From positions 5,001-44,400 of the forward strand of contig JAPOTS010000095.1 in assembly GCA_026709065.1 (NCBI GenBank): a stretch of DNA of 39,400 nt, written 5' to 3'. Each line of letters opens with the position of its first letter. The first letter of the stretch is position 1. The notes under the pieces are model-generated. The model saw nothing but the letters and a program-made list of their open reading frames with translations. It ran no database searches and had not been told where the DNA came from. This DNA is from Bacteroidota bacterium. Lineage in GTDB: Bacteria; Bacteroidota; Rhodothermia; Rhodothermales; Bin80. Below are positions 25,629 through 33,596 of this stretch, one piece after another. The position numbers were made by a program, and so were the translations under genes.

Positions 25629-27416
25629 CTATCCAATGAACGGGTTGGGCATTGCACGCGGGACCGTTAATGAATCCTTATAGTAACGCAACTTGTCTGC
25701 TACCACTGGTTGATACGGCCGAACCAATAGTAATTGACGGTCTGGGTGAAGCCTCCGCAACTCATCGGGTTTTAAAAGCGGACGCCCCCCTTCCTCATAA
25801 CCAGCACGAATGCGCTCAAAATGTCGGCCGTCCCCCTTGTTCAATCTACGCTGCCAAATAGACTTTTCTCCCAGAAGCTGAGTAATCTTCTGGCTTGTAA
25901 ATGGATCCTGCACAGCAAATGTTTGAATCACATCGCAGTTCGCCAAAAAGCTTTCCCATTCCCTCTGATATTCCCGTTTCAGTTGTGCGAGATCTTGAAG
26001 AATTAACCACATAGATAGCCCATAGCCGCCCCCCAAAGATACCGCCTCCTTAATATTCTGCATATATCCGAGATTGGCAAACTCATCCAATAGAAAAACA
26101 ACTCGTTGATGCGGTCGTGGCTTATCAGCTGCATTGTGCGTGCACGCGTAGTAACTGCAACTGATCATCAACCGGAGCCAAGGTGCAAATGCACTCAGAT
26201 ATTCTCTTGGAAGAATAATGTACACCGTCATCTTTGCATGCCGTAAATCCCCAAGATCACAACTAGTCCCCGTAATCACCTTTCGCATTCGTGGGCTCAT
26301 CAAAAAATGTGTATAACTCTGCGCCGTTGAAAAAACACCACTTCGCTCCCTATCCGACTTCTGATTAATCCGGTTTGCTCCCTCTATGACTTGTTCTAAT
26401 CGACTTTCTTTCATGTTTTTGAGTGTCTCATCCAATTCCTCCCGATCCTGTGTTAAGAGACTTCGAACCGTCATTAGGTTTCTATCATCTTGAAATAGAT
26501 CGCACTCAGCCACATGTAAAACGAGGCTAAACAATAACCCCTTTGCCTCCATCCTCCAGTGTGATTCTTCCACCTGATGTCCCCGCCCGATCATCATATC
26601 CGCCAACATCATGGCGGTCTCTACATAATCATCTCCATTGAGATTAATAAAATCCATCGGATTTAATGATGCGGCATGAGCTTCCATGAGACCGAATGGG
26701 TCCAATGCCACGATGTTTTGACCCAGATGATCTCGTCTCCATTGAGCTGTAACCGCATAATTTTCACCCTTTGGGTCTGTGACCAACATGCCACCTTCAT
26801 AATTGAGTAAGTTGGGCATCACGGTTCCAACTCCTTTTCCACTGCGTGTTGCAGCAATAGTGATCAAATGTCCATCACCATCATACCGTAGATATTCTTG
26901 ATCCATTTTTCCAAGAAGAAGCCCCCTGGTCGGCTTTTTCAGAGCTTTTGCCGTTCCCCAACTTGTTGAACCTTTTGCCAGTGACAGCTGACTTGATGTA
27001 TGCCGTATCATTGCCTTGGTAAGTAGAGCTGCCATCAACCCTCCCATTGATAATGCACCGATCTCAATCAAAATCAGCTCTGGATGATGTAAAGAACGAG
27101 ACATCGCAAGAAAGACATGATGGATACTATACAACGGTGACAAACTGATGACAAAGAGCGAAAGAATCAGTGGGATGAGTAATGACCGTGCTGATGGACG
27201 CAGTAACCAAGGAGCTATCGCCATGATCATGCTCCAAAGTAAGGTTCTTGAAAGCGATAATGGAATCAGTGGATCCGCTACAGGAGGCCCCCAAATAAAT
27301 GTCAGGATTGCCAGTGCAACCTGGAGGCTAACAACAGGAAATACAACTAAGATCGTGATTACACTTCTGACCCCCAGTGATTGCGGGGCTTCCCACCCAT
27401 AGAGGCGTTCTTTCAT
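25629..27416 (-). CDS. virD4: VirD4/TraG-type coupling protein
   Basis: 595 aa. N-terminal membrane helices (about 18-40, 60-95 and 112-135), then the soluble ATPase. Walker A AATRSGKGVG is at 188-197, VTDPKGENY at about 212-220 and Walker B VVFLLDEFANLG at 439-450. This is the type IV coupling protein that brings relaxase-DNA to the secretion channel. It ends the mob/tra operon and starts 2 nt after the virB10 stop. The catalytic motifs are intact and the length is normal, so it is probably functional. Confidence 0.93.
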   Translation of the reverse strand: MKERLYGWEAPQSLGVRSVITILVVFPVVSLQVALAILTFIWGPPVADPLIPLSLSRTLLWSMIMAIAPWLLRPSARSLLIPLILSLFVISLSPLYSIHHVFLAMSRSLHHPELILIEIGALSMGGLMAALLTKAMIRHTSSQLSLAKGSTSWGTAKALKKPTRGLLLGKMDQEYLRYDGDGHLITIAATRSGKGVGTVMPNLLNYEGGMLVTDPKGENYAVTAQWRRDHLGQNIVALDPFGLMEAHAASLNPMDFINLNGDDYVETAMMLADMMIGRGHQVEESHWRMEAKGLLFSLVLHVAECDLFQDDRNLMTVRSLLTQDREELDETLKNMKESRLEQVIEGANRINQKSDRERSGVFSTAQSYTHFLMSPRMRKVITGTSCDLGDLRHAKMTVYIILPREYLSAFAPWLRLMISCSYYACTHNAADKPRPHQRVVFLLDEFANLGYMQNIKEAVSLGGGYGLSMWLILQDLAQLKREYQREWESFLANCDVIQTFAVQDPFTSQKITQLLGEKSIWQRRLNKGDGRHFERIRAGYEEGGRPLLKPDELRRLHPDRQLLLVRPYQPVVADKLRYYKDSLTVPRAMPNPFIG

Positions 27417-27417
27417 C

Positions 27418-28380
27418 CTACTCGGAATAAGATCCCGAGAAAGTCATGTCTCGGGAGACATAAACGAGAAACTGATACCCTGGACGAAGAATCAATGTTG
27501 GTCGGCGGTGCTTGCCGCGCTCAAGTTGATCCGTTGCAGATTTAGACAATTCAAGGGCGAGAGAGCCTCCGACTAAACTGTTGGCCGTTGCAGAAGTAGC
27601 TATGGAGGTCGCACTTCCTACCAACGCCATCATCGCTGCACTACCAAATCTTTGAACCCGGTGGTGGTTCACCTTATCCTGCAGTCCTCCCTCACCACTA
27701 AAATCTAATGCGGGCAGACTGGGTAAATCTCTGGTTTCACCGTTGGGAAAAACCAGTCGATGCCATACAATGAGTGCCCTGGGTTCTTCACCTTCAAGAA
27801 GTCCCTCCATTGCACCTATGAGTTGAGTCCCCGCAGGAATCAATACATCTTTCAGCCATTTAGAATCTCTCACAGGCCGTATCACTCGCGCCCGAACTGG
27901 GCCAGGACGACCCGTATGCACGCCCGTTTCAAGTGCAGCTTCTATGACACTTCCCTCAAGTAGCATGAGTTGATCGCTTGCCGATATATCAGATGTGTTA
28001 TTTTCTTGTATGCTATCGGGGGTCATTGAAGTGGTCACATGTAACACTCCTCTGGAATGGCGTGCTTGATCATAACTGTTTTTTCGCCCGTCGTTTCGTT
28101 CTTGTTGGCTTGATTTAGGTGGAGTCTCCCATGGATTCGGCGGTGGAATACGCGGCTCCAATGGTGCAAGGGTAATCACATCTGCTGCGGAAGGTGGGGA
28201 TAACTCATATTCTGTAACAGAGGGCCCTGACTGCCGACGACTACTGAAAAATAATACAAGTAGTACACCTGCAAGACTCAACGCTAAAGCAAGGATGTTA
28301 CGCTTTGACAGACGAGTGACTGGAACTGGATCCACAAATTCTCCCGATTCATCATCAAGCCCTTTGAGATTAATCGTCAT
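27418..28380 (-). CDS. virB10: VirB10/TrbI-like type IV secretion channel protein
   Basis: 320 aa. Short cytoplasmic N terminus, one membrane helix (about 29-46), a Pro-rich linker (about 60-100, RIPPPNPWETPPK) and the VirB10 C-terminal beta-barrel domain from about 130: GPVRARVIRPV, then IPAGTQLIGAMEG and LDFSGEGGLQDKVNHH, and RPGYQFLVYVSRDM at the end. VirB10 spans both membranes and gates the channel. Its ATG overlaps the virB9 stop by 4 nt. Confidence 0.92.
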   Translation of the reverse strand: MTINLKGLDDESGEFVDPVPVTRLSKRNILALALSLAGVLLVLFFSSRRQSGPSVTEYELSPPSAADVITLAPLEPRIPPPNPWETPPKSSQQERNDGRKNSYDQARHSRGVLHVTTSMTPDSIQENNTSDISASDQLMLLEGSVIEAALETGVHTGRPGPVRARVIRPVRDSKWLKDVLIPAGTQLIGAMEGLLEGEEPRALIVWHRLVFPNGETRDLPSLPALDFSGEGGLQDKVNHHRVQRFGSAAMMALVGSATSIATSATANSLVGGSLALELSKSATDQLERGKHRRPTLILRPGYQFLVYVSRDMTFSGSYSE

Positions 28381-29270
28381 CGGGATTTATAGAGATGCAA
28401 TGCGCGCTGGGTATGCCGCGCCCTGCGAAATAGCCCCTTCTGTGTGATACCACCTACAATGAGTCGAGCATGTTCAAAAAGCCCATCTACTATGAAATAT
28501 CCATCTCGCACAACATAATCTGCAACCCGCTCCGCCCCACGAACACCAATACTCAATAGCGGTTGATTCTCTGAATATGCACTGGCTGGAATCTGAATAT
28601 AAACTCGCTCACCATCATCAAATACAGCGATAGGGATCCATGGAAATCCTTTCTCAGCACGCCATGAATAGTGATGGTTTAATGCCTGTAATGAAAGATC
28701 ATCAACCCTCTCGTTTTCGTCCTTTGAAGGCACAGGTGGAAATTTGTGCTCTGTGGGATAATAAAACCGTATATGGCGCGTGTATTGACGTTGCGGGTTA
28801 TACCGGCTTCGACTGGTTGTGTGAGGTGGACTATCTAGTGTAATATGATAGACCCGCCGATCGGTAGAAATGATCAGATTGGTTGTAATATTATGATCAA
28901 TCGGCTTGACCGAAATGATTGCGGTTTCTGCACCAGCCCCAGTCGCGGTATGATCAATTAGCCATCTCTGATCATCACCTGCAATAATGCTAATCAGTGC
29001 TTCTTGTGTTTGTAACTCAATAATACATGCCCGAAGAACTGTACAGGTTAATACAGGTTGGTAAATCCCGTAGGGATAAATCAATACATCGGATTGTTTA
29101 AGCACGTCCGCTCGGCCCCCTGTATTAAACTTAGACACCTGCTCATCAATGGCTGATTCAACAGGACCAGAGACATCAATGACACGCTCCGGAGCCGGTT
29201 GCTGAGCATGTGCAACAGCAGAAACCCATATAACGATCGTGAACAGTGGAATCCAATGCATCAATCTCAT
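28377..29270 (-). CDS. virB9: VirB9/TrbG-like type IV secretion channel protein
   Basis: 297 aa from ATG at 29270, chosen because a good signal peptide follows (MRLMHWIPLFTIVIW, ends AHAQQ); a GTG at 29315 is possible. The N-terminal domain carries the VirB9 pattern IYPYGIYQPVLTCTVLRACI (about 84-103), and the C-terminal domain has YSWRAEKGFPWIPIAVFDDG (about 201-220) and VDGLFEHARLIVG. VirB9 forms the outer-membrane ring with VirB7 and VirB10. No VirB7 lipoprotein is visible next to it. Confidence 0.9.
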   Translation of the reverse strand: MRLMHWIPLFTIVIWVSAVAHAQQPAPERVIDVSGPVESAIDEQVSKFNTGGRADVLKQSDVLIYPYGIYQPVLTCTVLRACIIELQTQEALISIIAGDDQRWLIDHTATGAGAETAIISVKPIDHNITTNLIISTDRRVYHITLDSPPHTTSRSRYNPQRQYTRHIRFYYPTEHKFPPVPSKDENERVDDLSLQALNHHYSWRAEKGFPWIPIAVFDDGERVYIQIPASAYSENQPLLSIGVRGAERVADYVVRDGYFIVDGLFEHARLIVGGITQKGLFRRARHTQRALHLYKSR

Positions 29271-29342
29271 CACGTTTAATTTTCTACTAAAACGCTTTGA
29301 ATATTGGAACGCCACAGGGAAGGTGCTACGATTTAATCAAGA

Positions 29343-29711
29343 TCACTCGTCAGTAATCGTGTTAATCACTGTTCGCTGAGATTCCGACATCGATGGCCAA
29401 GCACTGATAATCTTGCTTCCGATCATACATGCGTGATTAGAATGCTCAATACTAGGTTGAAGAAATGCATAAATCAATACCCCCATCACAATTCCCCATA
29501 GCATAGCACCAGCATTTTTCCATGGTGCGTTTTGAAGGCGCAGGATCTGTTGCATTTGTCGTGCACATGACTGCGTATCCTGCTGAGTTCGTTTGACGGC
29601 TTCAAGAACCGGAGACAGCTCTTTCTGAATATGATTTGAAGTTGCTTTCTCTGCACGCTCTCGTAGGCTTTTTGGTTTAGAGTCCGAGCTCGCTACGCTG
29701 CTTTTCATCAT
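29343..29711 (-). CDS. Small membrane protein of the mobilisation operon
   Basis: 122 aa. A charged coiled-coil-like N terminus (about 14-60, SLRERAEKATSNHIQKELSP) and one membrane helix at about 69-86 (AMLWGIVMGVLIYAFLQP), then a short tail. It overlaps the relaxase 3' end by 35 nt, as MobB-type accessory genes often do in mob operons. A MobB-like role, tying the relaxosome to the coupling protein at the membrane, is inferred from topology and place only. Confidence 0.65.
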   Translation of the reverse strand: MMKSSVASSDSKPKSLRERAEKATSNHIQKELSPVLEAVKRTQQDTQSCARQMQQILRLQNAPWKNAGAMLWGIVMGVLIYAFLQPSIEHSNHACMIGSKIISAWPSMSESQRTVINTITDE

Positions 29712-30675
29712 GGCTAAGAGTCTTTAATGAGTTATAGATCGCTTGACCTAATTTGGCTTTGAGGTCTATACCTTTGATATCAAGTTGAGTAAACTGTTTG
29801 ACGACTGTACGCTTGGCGGCTGGTGACAACTCAGCAACCTTGATTTTCTGGAGTTTTTGAATCTGTGTGGTCATTGAAATCTCATCTGCATCGCGCCAGG
29901 ATTCTCCGAAGCGTGCTTCAAGTTTGCGGAGGGATGCATTTTTTGCAACGCTACTACATTTTGCATATTCATGCTGATCAGTCACGACTAATCCGCTCCC
30001 GCTTGGAATGAGCTGTAAACCGTGCTTATGGAGACGTGCGTGTAAATCTTCCCAGCTACTGGCTACATCAAAATCCGCTTCGGCAGTCTCACGAACAAGC
30101 ACCTGAAAAGGTATTTCACCGCGGGACTGAGTGGCTTTGTGTGCTCGCTTTGACAAGGACTCCCGCCGGTCAGGAGGGGATTGGTCAGGGAGTTGATAAT
30201 AATGACCCGGTGTTTCACGAAACCCCATTTCGCGCTCTGCTTTTCGGAGTATTTCCTGAACATCACGATAATAAAGCCCAAGGGATTGTGGACGGCGCGT
30301 GACTGGGTGTATCCGATTGACCATCGTATGTAGATGTGCATAGTGTTCATCTCCATGAGCAACCAGCATGGTTTGATGGTCTTGTAGGTTAAGTTTCTTG
30401 AGCACGCGTTCTGCGACTTCGGTCATTTGATTTCTGGATGGATCATCCTCGGGGGCCCAAGAGATCGACATATGTAGAACTGGACGCTTTGCACGGATGT
30501 TACTTGATGCAACGATGTCCATTTCCCGTGCTGCGATGCTGAGATTTTCATCAGAGAGAACGTTACGACCTTCCATCCATGCCACTCGGACCAAGTCTTC
30601 TCGGTGAGCTTTTGGTGTTTCCAGATAACGAGCGAGATTTTGGAAGCTATGTGCTAGCCGACTTGCACTAATCAT
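29677..30675 (-). CDS. MOBP-like relaxase (MobA/VirD2 family)
   Basis: 332 aa. Motif III is clear: HGDEHYAHLH at 107-116 followed by NRIHP, the metal-binding histidine triad of HUH relaxases. The candidate nicking tyrosine is Tyr17 in LARYLET. HMSISWAPEDDPS at about 68-80 is the usual strand before motif III. The C-terminal part is helical and has no helicase or primase domain. The enzyme would nick oriT and lead the strand through the channel. It follows mobC by 24 nt. Confidence 0.9.
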   Translation of the reverse strand: MISASRLAHSFQNLARYLETPKAHREDLVRVAWMEGRNVLSDENLSIAAREMDIVASSNIRAKRPVLHMSISWAPEDDPSRNQMTEVAERVLKKLNLQDHQTMLVAHGDEHYAHLHTMVNRIHPVTRRPQSLGLYYRDVQEILRKAEREMGFRETPGHYYQLPDQSPPDRRESLSKRAHKATQSRGEIPFQVLVRETAEADFDVASSWEDLHARLHKHGLQLIPSGSGLVVTDQHEYAKCSSVAKNASLRKLEARFGESWRDADEISMTTQIQKLQKIKVAELSPAAKRTVVKQFTQLDIKGIDLKAKLGQAIYNSLKTLSHDEKQRSELGL

Positions 30676-30699
30676 GATGTATCGATCTATAATTCACTA

Positions 30700-30999
30700 T
30701 TATTTCTTAGATGGACCTGAAAGAGATTGTTGGATCAGGGACTTTATTTTATCCAGAACGGGTTGAATTTCACGCTGATTGATGTCTTGTGATTGTATCT
30801 TTTGAAGTTGAAGTCCTACCGCCACCCACTCACGGACAAGAGATTCTTCAAATGACCGTTTGGGATTTGTCACAGTCTTTCGTATCAACTCAGGAACACT
30901 CACACCGAGTGTTTTTGCACGGTGTTCAAGGGACTGTTTCTGTTCTGATGTGAGACCAGTGTAAACACTTACTAAACGGCGGGATGTTTTTTTCTCCAC
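30700..30999 (-). CDS. mobC: MobC-like relaxosome accessory protein
   Basis: 99 aa from a GTG at 30999. The N-terminal half (SRRLVSVYTGLTSEQKQSLE, then LGVSVPELIRKTV) is a ribbon-helix-helix DNA-binding pattern, and the rest is helical, as in MobC proteins that bind oriT and help the relaxase. It is the first gene of the minus operon, so oriT and its own operator are expected just upstream (31000-31300). Confidence 0.75.
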   Translation of the reverse strand: MEKKTSRRLVSVYTGLTSEQKQSLEHRAKTLGVSVPELIRKTVTNPKRSFEESLVREWVAVGLQLQKIQSQDINQREIQPVLDKIKSLIQQSLSGPSKK

Positions 31000-31052
31000 G
31001 ATGAGCGTGTACTGATCATTTGCTATGCTTACGCGGATATGTGAAATTTTTT

Positions 31053-31062
31053 ATCTATAGAT
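31053..31062. promoter_or_regulatory. Palindrome ATCTATAGAT
   Basis: A perfect 10-bp palindrome 54 nt upstream of the mobC start. Its half-site (ATCTA) recurs in the dyad at 31266-31281. It could be an operator for MobC or the linked response regulator. Confidence 0.3.
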
Positions 31063-31195
31063 TGCTACACTTTTAACAAAGCATATCGGCGATTCATGGA
31101 AACAGCATACTTGGATTGACCGATATCCATGTGACTACTCCCGCGCACTGAAACACAGAGCTTTGCGGTGTGATTGTTCAGCCTCCATTTTTAAT

Positions 31196-31218
31196 CTGAT
31201 AGACTCACTCTCTATCAG
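31196..31218. promoter_or_regulatory. Inverted repeat CTGATAG / CTATCAG
   Basis: Two perfect 7-nt arms (31196-31202 and 31212-31218) around a 9-nt loop. Upstream of mobC; a candidate relaxase or MobC recognition hairpin within oriT. Confidence 0.35.
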
Positions 31219-31265
31219 GGTTTAGCAGGCACATCAATCCTCGTTACCCCCCACCTCTGCCCGTC

Positions 31266-31281
31266 TATCTAACTTTAGATA
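31266..31281. promoter_or_regulatory. Operator-like dyad TATCTAACTTTAGATA
   Basis: Perfect 7-bp arms TATCTAA and TTAGATA with a 2-nt spacer. The compact, centred form is typical of a dimeric regulator site. The nearest regulators are MobC and the OmpR-type protein encoded at 32320. Confidence 0.35.
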
Positions 31282-31409
31282 ACTTGGTATAGCTGTTGAA
31301 ACACCTCTGTCAATTGAAGACAAAAACACACCGATTTACACAATCTTCACCATAGCGTTACAAATCGGCTTGATCAAATCATATGTTATATTTATATTAT
31401 ATGTAATAT

Positions 31410-31607
31410 ATGTCTTATATTTGCAAATCATTGATTGTTTTCTTACTCATAGGCTATAAAAACGTATGGATTACTGGATGCTATCTTATTGATGATGCGT
31501 TGGATTTCTTTTTTTCTCATAAAAATGTAAGCGGAGATAGCGATCATATTCCTATGATTTATGGCAAATCAGAACAGTCTTCAAATTCTCACTATCGTCT
31601 TACTTAG
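31410..31607 (+). CDS. Doubtful small hydrophobic protein
   Basis: 65 codons from ATG in an A/T-rich stretch upstream of the kinase. The first 25 residues are hydrophobic (SLIVFLLIGYKNVWITGCYL), the rest polar. It could be a short membrane protein or the decayed sensor part once joined to the kinase, but the frame does not continue into it. The bases before it include an A/T dyad (TATATTA 31393-31399 with TAATATA 31404-31410) that may belong to a promoter. 31608-31672 holds nothing else. Confidence 0.25.
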   Translation: MSYICKSLIVFLLIGYKNVWITGCYLIDDALDFFFSHKNVSGDSDHIPMIYGKSEQSSNSHYRLT

Positions 31608-31672
31608 GCTATCACTTTTTCTTGCTTTTCGTCCATTACATGTTACCTCTAACTTAAATCAATTTTTCACTC

Positions 31673-32323
31673 ATGACTCAACTTGCTAGATTGTCGCACG
31701 ATATGAAAACTCCTCTGAGTGCTATTTCGCTCTATAATGATCGATTGCGGAATATGAAACCGAATGACCCTGACCGCGATGCGTGCCATGAAGTTATTTC
31801 GGATCAAATCAACCGACTGGTGCACATCACGCGCAGTGTTCTTGAACAGAGCAGGCAATCTGTAGGCGATGATCATGTTGACATTGCCGTCTTGCTTCAA
31901 GACATGGTTTCAATCTATGAGAACCTGCATCCCGATTATTCATTCGTGTTACTTTTGCCATCGGACTTACCTCTTATTATGGGTGACGCGCCTGCCTTGG
32001 GGCGTGTGCTCACCAATCTTCTTGATAATGCCGTTGCGTATAGTCATCCTACGGAGATTGTGATTGCAGCAGCATTACAATCTGATGGAATCCAACTTCG
32101 GATACGTGATCGAGGGTGTGGGATTTCTGCTAGAACTCTGCCTCATATTTTCAAGCCTCATTTCCGGGGAAGTTCTACCGTTCCCGGCAATGGCATGGGA
32201 CTTGCCATTGTCCAAGACATTATTCATGCTCATGGTGGCCGGGTTGAAGTTGCCAGCACAGCTGGAGTCGGAACGGTCATTCGCATTATCCTTCCACACA
32301 GCATTCTCGTTGATTTGCCATGA
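31673..32323 (+). CDS. Sensor-less soluble histidine kinase
   Basis: 216 aa that begin directly with the phospho-acceptor helix: His9 in LSHDMKTPLSAI. The ATPase boxes are complete: N box NLLDNAV at 115-121, G1 DRGCGI at 146-151 and G2 GNGMGLAI at 172-179. There is no membrane helix and no PAS, HAMP or other sensor domain, so it is only a catalytic core; usual kinases are over 350 aa. Its stop overlaps the regulator start by 4 nt. It may receive its signal through a partner protein, or it may be a truncated form; the open frame upstream does not restore a sensor. Confidence 0.85.
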   Translation: MTQLARLSHDMKTPLSAISLYNDRLRNMKPNDPDRDACHEVISDQINRLVHITRSVLEQSRQSVGDDHVDIAVLLQDMVSIYENLHPDYSFVLLLPSDLPLIMGDAPALGRVLTNLLDNAVAYSHPTEIVIAAALQSDGIQLRIRDRGCGISARTLPHIFKPHFRGSSTVPGNGMGLAIVQDIIHAHGGRVEVASTAGVGTVIRIILPHSILVDLP

Positions 32324-33048
32324 CCTATACTCCTATTCCAAAATTTTTCTCTAAGGTCCTCATTGCAGAAGATGATGCTGCAACGGCGAGGGCTATCAAA
32401 GCTGTATTTGAAAAAGAAGGGGCAAAGGTCACTGTCACCTACAATGGTCTTGATGCAGCCTCTTTGATTCAATTTGAGGATCGCCTTGATGTTGCCATCA
32501 TAGATGTCAAGATGCCTGGAATGGATGGCATTACATTGGTAAAGCAGTTACGCGAGTTTGGTTGCCACATTCCGATCATTGTCGTTTCAGGAAAGGACTC
32601 TATAGGAGATCGTGTGCGCGGATTAGAGGCGGGCGCAGATGACTACATGGGGAAACCTTTTAATGCACACGAGTTGATGACTCGGGCAAAAGTCATCTGC
32701 AGGCGCATCCATTATAATGGCAATCAGCCATCAAAAATCCTAGTCGGTAAAACGCAATGCGACTTCAGGACTCGGATTGCACATAAAGATGGGGTACTCG
32801 TCCATCTTACCCCATTGGAATGGAAGGTGTTGGGCCATATGGCTTTCCGAAAAGGGCATGCCGTTTCAAGACCTGAGTTTAATGTATGGGTTTTGAAAAT
32901 TCCTCATGACTTAAAAACCCGAACCATTGATCGACATGCCTATGCACTCAGATGTAAACTTGACGATGATCCCGCGCATCCAAAACATATTTTGAAGGTA
33001 CACGGAGTTGGGTATCGGCTGGGAGAGTTTACTACTATTGACGAATGA
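32320..33048 (+). CDS. OmpR/PhoB-family response regulator
   Basis: 242 aa. Receiver domain at about 11-125 with acidic pocket E17-D18-D19, phospho-acceptor Asp62 in IIDVKMPG and the conserved KPF at about 112-114. The C-terminal winged helix (about 140-237) has LTPLEWKVLGHMAFRKGHAV and ends ILKVHGVGYRLGE, as in OmpR/PhoB. It is coupled to the kinase before it and the peptidase after it by 4-nt overlaps, so it sits inside the conjugation operon and probably controls this module. Dyads upstream of 31673 are candidate targets. Confidence 0.92.
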   Translation: MTYTPIPKFFSKVLIAEDDAATARAIKAVFEKEGAKVTVTYNGLDAASLIQFEDRLDVAIIDVKMPGMDGITLVKQLREFGCHIPIIVVSGKDSIGDRVRGLEAGADDYMGKPFNAHELMTRAKVICRRIHYNGNQPSKILVGKTQCDFRTRIAHKDGVLVHLTPLEWKVLGHMAFRKGHAVSRPEFNVWVLKIPHDLKTRTIDRHAYALRCKLDDDPAHPKHILKVHGVGYRLGEFTTIDE

Positions 33049-33596
33049 ATCGCTTTCTGCGATTCAAACTTCAACACCTGGGGTGTCTTGTGATAGGTGT
33101 CTTCGGTCTGGTTGTAGTCTACATTTACCTTTTGCCTGTAGATAAATCAAGCCCGTCTCTCTTTGTAAATACATCTACCTCAGTTCCTTTGGGGCTCTAT
33201 CATATGACAAAGGTGTCAGATCTCAAACGGGGAGATGTGATTCGTTTGTGTTTGCCTGAGGCACTCAACAGATTCGCTATCAAGCGGGGCTATCTGCGCC
33301 AGGGTGTTTGTCCTGGGGGTGCAACCAGAGTTGGTAAACCCGTAATTGCTCTACACGGGGACACTGTGGTTGTCACTGAAAAGGCAGTGCAAATAAATGG
33401 ATCTGATATGCTTGAAGTCCCTGTCTCTATGCATGATCGTAGAGGCAGATGTTTGGCAAATGCAATCGGTATTCACATTCTTGCGCCAGATGAATGTTTT
33501 CTAATCAGCACGCATCATCAACTGAGTTATGACAGTAGATATTATGGGCCGGTTCCATGCGGAGGTCCACCCTATTATATTCTGACAAAACGATGA
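33045..33596 (+). CDS. traF: TraF-type S26 signal peptidase
   Basis: 183 aa. One N-terminal membrane helix (about 13-30), then the S26 serine/lysine pair: Ser46 in NTSTSVPLGLY and Lys98 in GKPVIALHGD. The YDSRYYGPVP box near the C terminus is typical of TraF/LepB. In RP4-type systems TraF processes and cyclises the pilin TrbC. No TrbC/VirB2-like pilin is visible in the window, so its substrate must be elsewhere or absent. 4-nt overlaps at both ends. Confidence 0.9.
   Translation: MNRFLRFKLQHLGCLVIGVFGLVVVYIYLLPVDKSSPSLFVNTSTSVPLGLYHMTKVSDLKRGDVIRLCLPEALNRFAIKRGYLRQGVCPGGATRVGKPVIALHGDTVVVTEKAVQINGSDMLEVPVSMHDRRGRCLANAIGIHILAPDECFLISTHHQLSYDSRYYGPVPCGGPPYYILTKR

Larger units (their letters stand above)
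31000..31409. other. Divergent control region and probable oriT
   Basis: About 670 bases (to 31672) separate mobC from the histidine kinase. The first 410 bases hold several dyads, listed separately, plus ATATCGG (31083-31089) facing CCGATAT (31120-31126) across 30 nt. MobC/MobA-type relaxases normally act at an oriT directly upstream of mobC, so this is the expected location. I see no exact known nic sequence. Confidence 0.4.

Noticed and set aside
3889..31180. A 15-base word (GGTGTGATTGTTCAG) shared by 3891-3905 and about 31167-31181
   Set aside because: One shared 15-mer in 39 kb is close to chance expectation, and the similarity does not extend on either side.
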